From Paenibacillus psychroresistens (GTDB lineage Bacteria > Bacillota > Bacilli > Paenibacillales > NBRC-103111), in NCBI RefSeq assembly GCF_009728935.1, contig NZ_CP034235.1, positions 4,874,001 to 4,938,000 on the forward strand: 64,000 nt of DNA, in the 5' to 3' direction. The notes beneath the pieces are model-generated. The model was not told the origin of the DNA. It ran no database searches and saw only the letters and a program-made list of their open reading frames with translations. Shown here piece by piece: positions 34,361 to 42,722 of this stretch. Every line of letters begins with the position of its first letter. Position 1 is the first letter of the stretch. The translations under genes and the position numbers were made by a program.

Positions 34361-35941
34361 TATGCCAACCTTACAACCCAAATGCAGCATAAATCTATGA
34401 AAAGCCTCTAAACCGATAGGATCATTTTTATAAACACCGGCATCTGACAGTACAGCAAGAAATTTATTTCCTACTTCATTTCGTACTAAATCTTGTGCAG
34501 ACTGATCGGAATGGCTAATCCCATATTCCTTAATCAACTCTTCGATCCAAGTTTTATGTTTATACAAGACATGCTGAGTATTTTCCAATATAACTGAATC
34601 GAAAATAAGCTCACCTGTAAGTATTTGCTCGATCTGCTGCATTTCATTCTGCAATCTACCTGGCAAAACCGCTAAACCCATCACTTCAATCAGTCCGATG
34701 TTTTCTTTTTTGATATGGTGTAAAGGCTCATGCGGATGAAATATGCCAAAAGGTTGCTCATCTGTAGTTCGATTATTCCGCAGCACTAAATCAAGCTCAT
34801 ACTCAGCAGCCCCATTCATGCGAGCAATAGGTGTTACCGTGTTATGAGGAGTTAATACTCCATCAACCTTAGATTCGGATTGAACCTCAGCTGCTGGATC
34901 ACTGTACCCCTGCCACGCCTCGTAAATTCGTGTTGCCAATAGAATTAAATCCTGTGGATCTTTACTAGAAATCCGAATAACAGACATAGGCCATTTAACA
35001 ATGCCCATTTTCACCTGAGGATATTCTGAGATGGAGAAGGATGCCAGCACCCCTGCTTTCTCCATCGGAAAGCTATGGCGACCACCTTGAAAGTGATCAT
35101 GATTCAATATGGAACCGCCCACAATCGGCAAATCGGCATTAGAGCCAATAAAATAATGTGGAAATTGTCCAACGAAATCAAGTAAGCGCGTGAAAGTGTG
35201 TTGTGATATCTTCATTGGCGTATGCTGCTCGCAGAAAATAATACTATGTTCATTGTAATAAACGTAAGGCGAATACTGCAAAAACCAAGTTGATCCGTCT
35301 AATTGAAGCGGAATCACACGATGATTTTGACGAGCAGGATGGTTCAATCTGCCCGCATAACCGACATTTTCATAACATAGTAAGCATTTAGGATAGCTGC
35401 TTTGCGGTAAGCTGCGCTCAAGTGCAATTTCCTTAGGATCCTTCTCGGGCTTAGAAAGGTTTACTGTGATTTCCAAGCTGCCATATTCCGTCGCTGTTTG
35501 CCAATATAAATTCTTAGCAATTCGGTCCATCCGAATATAATTGGAATCTATTGAAAGCTGGTAATACAATTCCGTAGCTTTTTGAATGGATTCCTCTTCT
35601 ACAGTCTGCCAGAATTTACGAATGACCTCAGACTGGCGCGGCATGAGTAAACCCATGATTTTGGCATCCAAAAGGTCCCTTAGTGTCGTATTATTGTCCT
35701 GAAGAATACCTTGCTCTACAGCATAGTCCAAAATGTGTGATAGAATATCCACTGCGCTTTTTTCGTTTGATTCTAATAACTCTTCGGAGTACGGTTCAGC
35801 TACACCCAGTAAATCCAACAAAGCATTCGTTGCTGACACAACATCCCAATGTTCAAGCAATTGCTGATTAAGTGCAAATTGGACAAGCTTTGCTATGTTT
35901 AATTTAATATCATTATCCGTGTTATTCGGTTCTTGGCTCAT
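34358..35941 (-). CDS. galT: UDP-glucose-hexose-1-phosphate uridylyltransferase, Firmicutes type
   Basis: The GalT2 type of about 527 residues found in Firmicutes. It exchanges UMP between UDP-glucose and galactose-1-phosphate in the Leloir pathway. NHDHFQGGRHSFPME near 280 (from the ATG used) is the active-site histidine region, and EYELDLVLRNNRTTDEQPFGIFHPHEPLHHI gives the second conserved block. The ATG at 35941 has GAGG upstream; another at 35974 lies inside the end of galE. Third gene of galK-galE-galT. Confidence 0.93.
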   Translation of the reverse strand: MSQEPNNTDNDIKLNIAKLVQFALNQQLLEHWDVVSATNALLDLLGVAEPYSEELLESNEKSAVDILSHILDYAVEQGILQDNNTTLRDLLDAKIMGLLMPRQSEVIRKFWQTVEEESIQKATELYYQLSIDSNYIRMDRIAKNLYWQTATEYGSLEITVNLSKPEKDPKEIALERSLPQSSYPKCLLCYENVGYAGRLNHPARQNHRVIPLQLDGSTWFLQYSPYVYYNEHSIIFCEQHTPMKISQHTFTRLLDFVGQFPHYFIGSNADLPIVGGSILNHDHFQGGRHSFPMEKAGVLASFSISEYPQVKMGIVKWPMSVIRISSKDPQDLILLATRIYEAWQGYSDPAAEVQSESKVDGVLTPHNTVTPIARMNGAAEYELDLVLRNNRTTDEQPFGIFHPHEPLHHIKKENIGLIEVMGLAVLPGRLQNEMQQIEQILTGELIFDSVILENTQHVLYKHKTWIEELIKEYGISHSDQSAQDLVRNEVGNKFLAVLSDAGVYKNDPIGLEAFHRFMLHLGCKVGI

Positions 35942-35960
35942 GCTTTTCCACGCCTCTATT

Positions 35961-36950
35961 CTACTGTTTTCCATACCCTTCTGGGTGCTTTTGATGCCAA
36001 TTCCATGCTGTTTGAATAATTGCTTCTAAGCTGTCACGCGAAGGGTTCCAACCCAGCTGTTGTTTTATTTTATCCGAGGAAGCAATTAGAACTGCAGGAT
36101 CTCCACTTCTTCTTGCTTGCACGATCGCTGGAATAGGATGACCTGTTACTTTACGGGCAACCTCGATCATTTCCTTAACAGAGAAGCCTTTACCGCTCCC
36201 CAGGTTATACACATTGCTTTCTCCGCCTTCACGCAGCATATCCAGCGCAAGAATATGCGCATCAGCTAAATCAGATACATGCAAATAATCACGAATGCAA
36301 GTACCATCAGGCGTTGGGTAATCTTCACCATAAATGGCAATATGCTCTCTTTGACCAAGCGGTACTTGGAGGATTAAAGGAACTAGATGAGTTTCAGGCG
36401 AATGATCCTCGCCAATTTGGCCATTCTCATGAGCGCCAGCAGCATTAAAATAACGCAAGGCAACAAACTTAACTCCATGTGCTACATCAAACCATTTCAT
36501 CATTTTTTCCATTGCAAGCTTAGTTTCACCATATGTGTTTGTCGGATTTGTCGGATCACTTTCTAGGACAGGAACACTTTCTGGTTCTCCATAAGTAGCT
36601 GCTGTTGAAGAAAAAATAATTTTTTTCACACCGCTTGTTTTCATTTTCTCTAATAAACAAATCGCACCAAACACGTTATTGTGATAATATTTCCCAGGAT
36701 TCTGCATGGATTCACCAACTAAGGAATTAGCTGCAAAATGGATAACTGCATCAATGTCGTTCTCTGCAAAAACTTTATCCAAAAGGTCTGTATCACGAAT
36801 ATCGCCTTTATAGAAGACACCGCCTAATACGGCTTCTTGGTGGCCTTGCTGCAAATTGTCTATCACAACCACACTTTCATTCCGCTCCAATAAAGCCGCT
36901 ACTGTATGAGAACCAATATATCCTGCTCCACCTGTTACTAAAACTGCCAT
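35961..36950 (-). CDS. galE: UDP-glucose 4-epimerase
   Basis: Interconverts UDP-galactose and UDP-glucose. An SDR-fold enzyme with the NAD site TGGAGYIGSH at 6-15 and the catalytic pair YGETK near 140. Substrate-binding residues follow in RYFNAAGAHENGQIGEDH. The ATG shares one base with the galK stop (TAATG), and GGAGG in the galK end serves as RBS, so translation is coupled. Confidence 0.95.
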   Translation of the reverse strand: MAVLVTGGAGYIGSHTVAALLERNESVVVIDNLQQGHQEAVLGGVFYKGDIRDTDLLDKVFAENDIDAVIHFAANSLVGESMQNPGKYYHNNVFGAICLLEKMKTSGVKKIIFSSTAATYGEPESVPVLESDPTNPTNTYGETKLAMEKMMKWFDVAHGVKFVALRYFNAAGAHENGQIGEDHSPETHLVPLILQVPLGQREHIAIYGEDYPTPDGTCIRDYLHVSDLADAHILALDMLREGGESNVYNLGSGKGFSVKEMIEVARKVTGHPIPAIVQARRSGDPAVLIASSDKIKQQLGWNPSRDSLEAIIQTAWNWHQKHPEGYGKQ

Positions 36951-38125
36951 TATATGACCTCCTCTTTAACGCCATCCCCGATATCTGCTACGTAAAATTC
37001 TGCTTTAAAATCAGTTTGTGCTGCATAGGATGAACCAACTTGCTCAATAAATTCCGCCACATGATCCTCATGGACCAATGAAACTGTACAACCGCCAAAA
37101 CCTGCACCCGTCATTCTAGATCCTAACACTCCTTGACATTGTAGCGCCGCTTCAACCATTACATCTAATTCTCTACAGGATACTTCATATAAATATTGTA
37201 GTGATTTGTGTGAAGCTGTCATCAATTCACCAAATGCATGAAGCTCATTGTTCTTCAATGCAGTAACTGATTTCAACACTCGATCATTTTCTTCAATAAC
37301 ATGCTGTGCTCTTTTTAGAACAACTTCATCTGTTATCAAATGTGCGTTTGCAGCTAGCTGCTCGGAGTTAATTTCACCTAAGAAATTTAATTGGGGAAAT
37401 GCTGCTCTGAGAAATTGCACCGCTTGCTCACATTGTGCTCTTCGAGCATTATATTCAGAATCGACTAAACCTCTTCTTTTGTTTGTATTGCCAATAACAA
37501 TTTTATATCCTTTGCTTTCGAAGGGGACATATTCATAATGAAGGTCATCACATTTTAAAAGGATTGCATGATCTTTTTTACCCATCGATACCGTAAATTG
37601 ATCCATAATTCCACAATTAACCATCATAAACTGATTTTCTGACTCTTGTGCTACTAAAGCCAGCTGCACACGATCAATCGGATGACCCTCCATACTCATA
37701 AATCCGAAGGCAGTAACTAGCTGAAGTGAAGCAGATGAAGATAAACCGGCACCATTGGGTATTTCACCATAATAAAGCACGTCATAGCCGCCAAAAGTAA
37801 ATCCTCGCTTCGCCAAATGTACAAGAATCGCTTTAGGATAATTAATCCAATCATCTTCTTTTACATTAGCTGCATGCTCTAAGGTTATTGTTTTATTAAG
37901 TGAGAAATTCTCAGATGCCATATGCAGCTGATTATCTGCTCTTTTGCGAAGCAATAAAGAAGTTCCAAACGTCAACGCTGCTGGAAACACGTAACCTCCA
38001 TTATAATCTGTATGCTCGCCAATCAAATTGACTCTTCCCGGTGCGTTGAAATAACGTATAGCTTCCGTTGACTCGCCATGTAACTCGACAAATCTATTGG
38101 TTAATTGTTCTAGGTTTTTTGACAT
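36950..38125 (-). CDS. galK: Galactokinase
   Basis: GHMP-family kinase that makes galactose-1-phosphate. The galactokinase signature GRVNLIGEHTDYNGGYVFP is at 29-47, and the phosphate loop GEIPNGAGLSSSASLQ near 122. MTGAGFGGCTVSLVHE near 340 is the third conserved motif. First gene of the gal operon with a consensus promoter and GAAA-repeat operator upstream. No galactose permease or galactosidase is nearby. Confidence 0.95.
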   Translation of the reverse strand: MSKNLEQLTNRFVELHGESTEAIRYFNAPGRVNLIGEHTDYNGGYVFPAALTFGTSLLLRKRADNQLHMASENFSLNKTITLEHAANVKEDDWINYPKAILVHLAKRGFTFGGYDVLYYGEIPNGAGLSSSASLQLVTAFGFMSMEGHPIDRVQLALVAQESENQFMMVNCGIMDQFTVSMGKKDHAILLKCDDLHYEYVPFESKGYKIVIGNTNKRRGLVDSEYNARRAQCEQAVQFLRAAFPQLNFLGEINSEQLAANAHLITDEVVLKRAQHVIEENDRVLKSVTALKNNELHAFGELMTASHKSLQYLYEVSCRELDVMVEAALQCQGVLGSRMTGAGFGGCTVSLVHEDHVAEFIEQVGSSYAAQTDFKAEFYVADIGDGVKEEVI

Positions 38126-38179
38126 GGTTCACTCACCACTTCCTTTTCATTTAGAGTAACTTCATTTATGATAATTTAG

Positions 38180-38228
38180 TTTCGTTTACTTTCATTTTCA
38201 TTATATTCCAAAGTTAGTGCTTTGACAA
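38180..38228 (-). promoter_or_regulatory. gal operon promoter with GAAA-repeat operator
   Basis: On the minus strand: -35 TTGTCA (38228-38223), 17-base spacer, -10 TATAAT (38205-38200). Just after the -10 come GAAA repeats at 38199-38196, 38193-38190 and 38183-38180; the latter two are 10 bases apart, as in many DeoR-family operators. Confidence 0.65.
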
Positions 38229-38241
38229 TAGTTATTAAGGC

Positions 38242-39015
38242 TTAACATAAAATTAATTCAATTCCGAGCCCCCTGATTTTATCAGCAACATCGAGTGGCA
38301 GCAAATGATCAGATATCACCGTATGCACTACATTAATCGGAGCAATTTGTGAGAAGGTAACTTTGCCGAATTTACTGTGATCGGCTACAACAATGACTTT
38401 TTTAGCGATAGAGATCATCTGTCGATTCGTATTAGCTTCAGCTAAATTGGGGGTGGTTAATCCTTCGTTAAAGTCAAAGCCATCAATCCCTAGAAACAGC
38501 TTATCAACACGAATTCCACTTAATGCTTGATCAGCTAATGGCCCAACCATCGCATAAGATTTGTTTCGAAGCTTACCTCCAGTAAGAATGATATCAATAC
38601 CAGACTCACTTCCGATATGAGTAACGATATTAGCAGCATTAGTTACTAATGTTAATTCTTTCTTACCAATAAGCATTCTCGCTAAGCGCATATTTGTTGT
38701 ACCAGGTGTCAATAATACAGCATCTCCATCATTAACAAGCTTGGAAGCAGCCTCAGCAATCCGTTCTTTCTCGACGGCAAAAGCTTCTTCTTTTTCAGAA
38801 AATGATTTCTCTTGAGTAATCTCTAGTTTATTATTCTGCAAAGCCATGGCTCCACCATGGGTACGAATCAAAAGTGCTTCCTGATCCAATCTCTCTAAAT
38901 CCCGACGAATGGTTACAGAGGAAACAGCTAAGCTCTCACTTAACTCCGCTACTGTTGCCTTTCCCAGCTTGTTGACCATGGCTACAATTCGTAAAAGCCT
39001 TTCTTCAGCAAACAT
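38242..39015 (-). CDS. DeoR-family sugar regulator
   Basis: 257 residues. The N-terminal DeoR helix-turn-helix is MVNKLGKATVAELSESLAVSSVTIRRDLERL (13-43) and reads RTHGGAMA after it. The DeoRC sugar-phosphate sensor domain has LTPGTTNMRLAR and LFLGIDGFDFNEGLTTPN. It lies upstream of galK on the same strand and divergent from the FGGY kinase, so it may control both; typical inducers are phosphosugars such as tagatose- or fructose-phosphates. The effector is not known here. Confidence 0.88.
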   Translation of the reverse strand: MFAEERLLRIVAMVNKLGKATVAELSESLAVSSVTIRRDLERLDQEALLIRTHGGAMALQNNKLEITQEKSFSEKEEAFAVEKERIAEAASKLVNDGDAVLLTPGTTNMRLARMLIGKKELTLVTNAANIVTHIGSESGIDIILTGGKLRNKSYAMVGPLADQALSGIRVDKLFLGIDGFDFNEGLTTPNLAEANTNRQMISIAKKVIVVADHSKFGKVTFSQIAPINVVHTVISDHLLPLDVADKIRGLGIELILC

Positions 39016-39073
39016 GACTATCTGCTCCTCCCATTTTCTCTTATGTTTATTATTCTTCGTTTATGATCGTTTA

Positions 39074-39149
39074 CCTGCATAAGCAGGAATTTTAAAATAT
39101 AGTTCGAATATATATAATACAAACTTTGTAAATCAATTAAACAAAGTTT
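39074..39149 (+). promoter_or_regulatory. xylB promoter region with two inverted repeats
   Basis: CCTGC-ATAA-GCAGG (39074-39087) lies upstream, TATAAT at 39113-39118 is the -10, and AAACTTTGT (39121-39129) with ACAAAGTTT (39141-39149) forms a perfect 9-bp repeat with an 11-base spacer on the transcription start. The position fits a repressor operator. Confidence 0.6.
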
Positions 39150-39173
39150 CAAGAAAAATTCGAGGTGACTGTT

Positions 39174-40703
39174 GTGGCATATTTTCTAGGGATTGATTTA
39201 GGTACTTCAGCCGTTAAATGTATTTTAGTTGATGAAGCTGGCCAAGTAAAAAGCAGTGCAAGTGCGGAATATCCTTTGTTGCAGCCTTTTCCAGGCTGGG
39301 CAGAACAGAATCCGGAGGATTGGTGGCATGGTTCTATTGCCTGTATTAAGGATCTGCTGCAAAAATCCGCTGTTTCTGGAAATGAAATTATAGGAGTAGG
39401 CTTGTCCGGACAAATGCATGGGTCTGTCTTTTTGGATGAGCATTTGAATGTGATACGTCCTGCTTTATTATGGTGCGATCAGCGTACTGCCAGTCAATGT
39501 GAATGGATTGAAGCAACCATAGGTGTTGAAAAGCTGGGCAAGCTCACAGGAAATAAAGCATTAACTGGATTTACCGCACCGAAAATTGTTTGGCTCAAAG
39601 ACCAGGAGCCTGAGAATTATGCCAAGGTAGCTCATATCATGCTCCCTAAGGATTATGTACGGCTAAAATTAACAGGAACATTCGGGATGGATGTAGCTGA
39701 TGCAAGTGGTACGCTTCTTCTTGATGTCGCAAACCGCCGTTGGTCTAATGAGGTTGTAAGTCAGCTTGGAATTCCAATGGAATGGTTACCGCCGTTATTT
39801 GAAAGCAATGACGTTGTAGGCGGTCTATTAGATGAAGCTAGCCAATTAACAGGACTTACTGTTGGCACTCCTGTTGTAGCAGGCGGAGGCGATCAAGCCT
39901 GTGGAGCTGTTGGTGTTGGCGTTGTTAAAAAAGGGATCGCCTCTGTAGCTCTTGGAACATCCGGTGTTGTGTTTGTACATGACGATAGCTATCAGGTAGA
40001 TGATCAATTTAGACTTCATTCCTTCTGTCATGGCGTTCCCGATAAATGGCATCGCATGGGCGTGATGCTATCCGCAGGTGGTTCCTTACAATGGTGGAAA
40101 AACCATTTTGGATATGAAGAATTGGAGAAAGCTGCTGCTGAAGGCAGAGATGTATATGAATATTTGACTGAATTAGCAGCAACAGCTCCGCTTGGCAGTG
40201 AAGGCTTATTATTCCTTCCTTATTTAACAGGTGAAAGAACACCTTATCCAGATCCTAAAGCACGTGGAGGCTTCATCGGCTTGAATTTGCGTCATTCCAA
40301 AGCCCATCTCACTCGCGCTGTATTGGAAGGCATTACATTTGGTTTGCGTGACTCATTGGAATTAATGAAGCAATCTTCCGTTAGCATTAGTGAACTTAGA
40401 GTAAGTGGTGGTGGAGCTCGCAGCTTATTCTGGCGTCAAATGATTGCTGATATCTTCGGATATCCAGTCGTCACGGTTAACTCAACAGATGGTCCTGCCT
40501 ATGGAGCTGCTGTGATGGCTGCGTCAGGTGTATTAAAGCAAGATATTGCTTCCTTATGTGAGAAATGGATTCAAGTTGAAGAACGTATTCTGCCAAATGA
40601 AGAAAACCAGCTTAAATATGAAGAATACTACAGTATCTACCGAAATTTATACCCGATTCTCAAGGATTCTTTTCACAAATTAAGCGATCTTGTCCAAGAA
40701 TAA
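39174..40703 (+). CDS. xylB: Xylulokinase-type FGGY carbohydrate kinase
   Basis: A sugar kinase of about 509 residues. The ATP-binding start YFLGIDLGTSAVKCILVDE is at 3-21, and GLSGQMHGSVFLD near 79-91 is the substrate-binding motif typical of XylB. The second FGGY domain contains GGGARSLFWRQMIADIFG, the FGGY signature 2 region. GAGGTGA six bases before the GTG at 39174 makes it the likely start. No xylA or xyl transporter is adjacent; with DeoR and a transaldolase-like gene as neighbours, a different pentulose or hexulose substrate is possible. Confidence 0.88.
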   Translation: MAYFLGIDLGTSAVKCILVDEAGQVKSSASAEYPLLQPFPGWAEQNPEDWWHGSIACIKDLLQKSAVSGNEIIGVGLSGQMHGSVFLDEHLNVIRPALLWCDQRTASQCEWIEATIGVEKLGKLTGNKALTGFTAPKIVWLKDQEPENYAKVAHIMLPKDYVRLKLTGTFGMDVADASGTLLLDVANRRWSNEVVSQLGIPMEWLPPLFESNDVVGGLLDEASQLTGLTVGTPVVAGGGDQACGAVGVGVVKKGIASVALGTSGVVFVHDDSYQVDDQFRLHSFCHGVPDKWHRMGVMLSAGGSLQWWKNHFGYEELEKAAAEGRDVYEYLTELAATAPLGSEGLLFLPYLTGERTPYPDPKARGGFIGLNLRHSKAHLTRAVLEGITFGLRDSLELMKQSSVSISELRVSGGGARSLFWRQMIADIFGYPVVTVNSTDGPAYGAAVMAASGVLKQDIASLCEKWIQVEERILPNEENQLKYEEYYSIYRNLYPILKDSFHKLSDLVQE

Positions 40704-40712
40704 ATCAGCAAA

Positions 40713-40760
40713 AAAAGGCTGAAGCCCAGTAGTTTAACTACTTAGGCTTAAGCCTTTTAT
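40713..40760. terminator. Bidirectional terminator between xylB and the transaldolase gene
   Basis: AAAAGGCT...AGCCTTTT outer arms, GAAGCC/GGCTT inner arms and AGTAGT-TTA-ACTACT core form a long hairpin with A/T tracts on both sides. Confidence 0.75.
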
Positions 40761-40774
40761 TATATATCAGGATA

Positions 40775-41431
40775 TTAGAAGGAGCCTAGTTTAGAGCCTT
40801 CCCAATCTGCCGTAAATTTAGCAATTCCTGCATCTGTTAATGGATGCTTAATCATGGCTTGAATAATTTTTAAAGGGCAAGTAGCTATATCAGACCCAGC
40901 TAAAGCAGATTCAATAACATGAGCAGAATGACGAATGCTTGCTGCGATGATTTCGGACTGAATCCCATGAATTTTAAAAATCTCACTGATTTCATGGATT
41001 AAATTCATTCCAACTTGATTAATATCATCCAAACGACCAATAAATGGTGATACATATGTTGCACCCGCTCTTGCAGCCAATAAAGCTTGAGTGGAGCTAA
41101 AGATTAAAGTAACATTAGTTTTGATGCCAAGTGCTGTCAATTGCTTAGTAGCTTTCAAGCCTTCTTCAGTCATCGGTAATTTAACAACAATACCAGGCCC
41201 AATAGCTGCAAGCTTCTTGCCTTGCTCGACCATTTCTTCTGATTTCAAGCTAATAACCTCTGCACTTACTGGCAAATCGCCAACGATCGCAATCAAATCC
41301 TTCAGCATTACAAAAAAGTCCTTGCCTTCTTTAGCTACTAATGAAGGATTAGTTGTAACTCCAGCAATAACCCCTAGATCAAACGCTTCTTGAATTTCTG
41401 CCAAATTAGCTGTATCAATAAAAATCTTCAA
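40775..41431 (-). CDS. Transaldolase-like protein, TalC/fructose-6-phosphate aldolase subfamily
   Basis: 218 residues, the short TIM-barrel form of transaldolase. MKIFIDTANLAEIQEA opens the barrel, GVTTNPSLVAKEG near 24 is the subfamily signature, and the Schiff-base Lys is in GIVVKLPMTEEGL near 84. Relatives (B. subtilis YwjH) act as transaldolase; E. coli FSA cleaves fructose-6-phosphate. The start is a TTG with GAAGGAGGGA upstream. Its transcript may also come from the small-RNA promoter at 41674-41702. Confidence 0.9.
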   Translation of the reverse strand: MKIFIDTANLAEIQEAFDLGVIAGVTTNPSLVAKEGKDFFVMLKDLIAIVGDLPVSAEVISLKSEEMVEQGKKLAAIGPGIVVKLPMTEEGLKATKQLTALGIKTNVTLIFSSTQALLAARAGATYVSPFIGRLDDINQVGMNLIHEISEIFKIHGIQSEIIAASIRHSAHVIESALAGSDIATCPLKIIQAMIKHPLTDAGIAKFTADWEGSKLGSF

Positions 41432-41479
41432 TATAATTCCCTCCTTCTGGTTTGTGGGCTTCTATTGTAATTGAATTAT

Positions 41480-41667
41480 TAAAAACGTTAAAACCCGCTT
41501 TGCCGTCCGATTTACGTGTTCCAAACCCGCCTTAGCAGGTGGGTGACCGCAGAAACGTTTTTGAGATCCCCTTTCGGGGGCATGTCAGCTGCGTTTCAAT
41601 ATGGGTCTCCCGGAAAACAGTCATTGGTTTAAAACAACTTAAAACCGTAACGAGCATCGCAGGATTC
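41480..41667 (-). ncRNA. ssrS: Probable 6S RNA
   Basis: A leftward RNA of about 188 bases with a consensus promoter and no coding capacity. Predicted pairs (plus coordinates): 41648-41652 with 41486-41490; 41626-41630 with 41491-41495; CGGAAAAC 41611-41618 with GCCGTCCG 41502-41509; then a central bubble; CGTTTC 41592-41597 with GAAACG 41552-41557; and a GGGG-loop-CCCC tip (41568-41579). The 3' side of the bubble carries a hairpin ACCCGCC/GGTGGGT (41525-41531, 41538-41544). A long rod with a central bubble and a small hairpin on its 3' side is the layout of 6S RNA, which inhibits sigma-A RNA polymerase. Identification is by fold, not by match; an unknown leader of the downstream gene is the main alternative. 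Confidence 0.62.
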
Positions 41668-41673
41668 TCATTT

Positions 41674-41702
41674 ATTATATGACTTTCTAATTTGAAAGTA
41701 AA
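41674..41702 (-). promoter_or_regulatory. Consensus promoter of the small RNA
   Basis: On the minus strand: -35 TTTACT (41702-41697), 17-base spacer, -10 TATAAT (41679-41674). Transcription should start near 41667. Confidence 0.7.
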
Positions 41703-41709
41703 CTTTACA

Positions 41710-42492
41710 CTATTTAATTTCGTTGCCTTTAGTTTCTTGTTCCAATAGTTCTTTTTCTGCATTCTGCTTCTCAAACTTAGTTTGAATTTTCTGCAAATTG
41801 CGATTAAATTGCCAAAAAGTTGAATAAGCAATTAAACTCCCAGTGAAGAACACATACATGAATCCTTTGCCAAATCTGTAACCAATAAAAATAATAAAGG
41901 CATTTACTACCAAGATCCCAATAGATTGAATCGGGTTACCTAAAGTAAGTAAAATACTGTTCTTAATAATTTGCCATATCTTCATATGGAAATGAGCTAG
42001 TATGGATAAAAAGTTGAAAAAAGCAGCAATTAAGAACACAAACAGGACAATGAATAAATAAACTAGAAAACCAAGTGAATTAATGGTATTGCCACTATAA
42101 AATTTCATATTGACCGTCAAAATAGCAGCAAGAATGACAAAGATAAAACCTCCTATCATAGCTTGCCTATAATTCTCTTTATAGCTGCGGAAAAAAGTTT
42201 TTAATAAAGGTACATCCTCATCGCCAGTTACCCATTTACGCGCAACGGAAAACATTGCTGACGAGGCTGGTATGATTGTAAAGGGCGCAATAATGGCTAG
42301 AAATATTAATCCCCAAATCAATGAATCCATTGAAGTATCCGTTGTCGCAGCAGGTGTTAGCAAAACTACAATGGCAATAAAGACGAAAGGGATCGAGCAA
42401 GCAATCCACAATAAATTAATGACCGCTAACCGCATTATCCATTCCGTTATTTTATAAAGTCCACCCATCATCCCTTTAAATTCCAAAACCAT
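41710..42492 (-). CDS. DUF624 (YesL-like) membrane protein
   Basis: About 260 residues with five or six membrane helices. The family pattern includes EFKGMMGGLYKITEWIMRLAVINLLW at the N-terminus and FFRSYKENYRQAMIGG in the first loop. YesL relatives sit near sugar ABC transporters, but here no transporter is adjacent. A frame to 42564 is open, but it runs into the tandem repeats; the ATG at 42492 follows AAGGGGG closely and aligns with the family start. Confidence 0.82.
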   Translation of the reverse strand: MVLEFKGMMGGLYKITEWIMRLAVINLLWIACSIPFVFIAIVVLLTPAATTDTSMDSLIWGLIFLAIIAPFTIIPASSAMFSVARKWVTGDEDVPLLKTFFRSYKENYRQAMIGGFIFVILAAILTVNMKFYSGNTINSLGFLVYLFIVLFVFLIAAFFNFLSILAHFHMKIWQIIKNSILLTLGNPIQSIGILVVNAFIIFIGYRFGKGFMYVFFTGSLIAYSTFWQFNRNLQKIQTKFEKQNAEKELLEQETKGNEIK

Positions 42493-42502
42493 ATCCCCCT
42501 TA

Positions 42503-42640
42503 GAGTTTTCGCCAGAAAACTGGCATCGTAAGCATGTACTGAGTTTTCGCCAGAAAACTGGCATCGTAAGCGTTTACTGAGTTTTACCAGAAAACTGACT
42601 TAATAAGCATACGCAGAGTTTTCTGCTTGTCTTATTATAT
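42503..42640. repeat. 38-bp tandem repeat, about 3.3 copies, each with a hairpin
   Basis: Copies 1 (42503-42540) and 2 (42541-42578) differ at only two or three bases; copy 3 (42579-42615) has diverged; a fourth (from 42616) is cut short. Each begins GAGTTTT, and copies 1-2 hold the hairpin GCCAG-AAAA-CTGGC. It lies upstream of the DUF624 gene and downstream of the helicase terminator. Confidence 0.85.
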
Positions 42641-42671
42641 AGGAAATTAAATTAAAAAAACAGTTTTGTTC

Positions 42672-42706
42672 AAACAAAAGGCGAGGTTCATTAAGAACAT
42701 CGCCTT
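42672..42706 (-). terminator. Terminator of the DEAD-box helicase gene
   Basis: On the minus strand AAGGCGATGTTC (42706-42695) pairs with GAACCTCGCCTT (42689-42678), followed by TTGTTTG. Confidence 0.8.
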
Positions 42707-42722
42707 CCTTATTAAATCAAGC

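Noticed and set aside
41536..41560. T-box-like GGTGGGTGACCGC on the plus strand
   Set aside because: It differs from the AGGGTGGNACCGCG core, no stem I/specifier region is seen, and the consensus promoter points to a minus-strand RNA.
41532..41831. 99-residue reading frame on the minus strand
   Set aside because: It covers the small-RNA region and the end of the DUF624 gene in another frame, has no ribosome site and an atypical composition.
42503..42640. CRISPR array
   Set aside because: The 38-bp units are directly adjacent with no spacers, and no cas genes are nearby.
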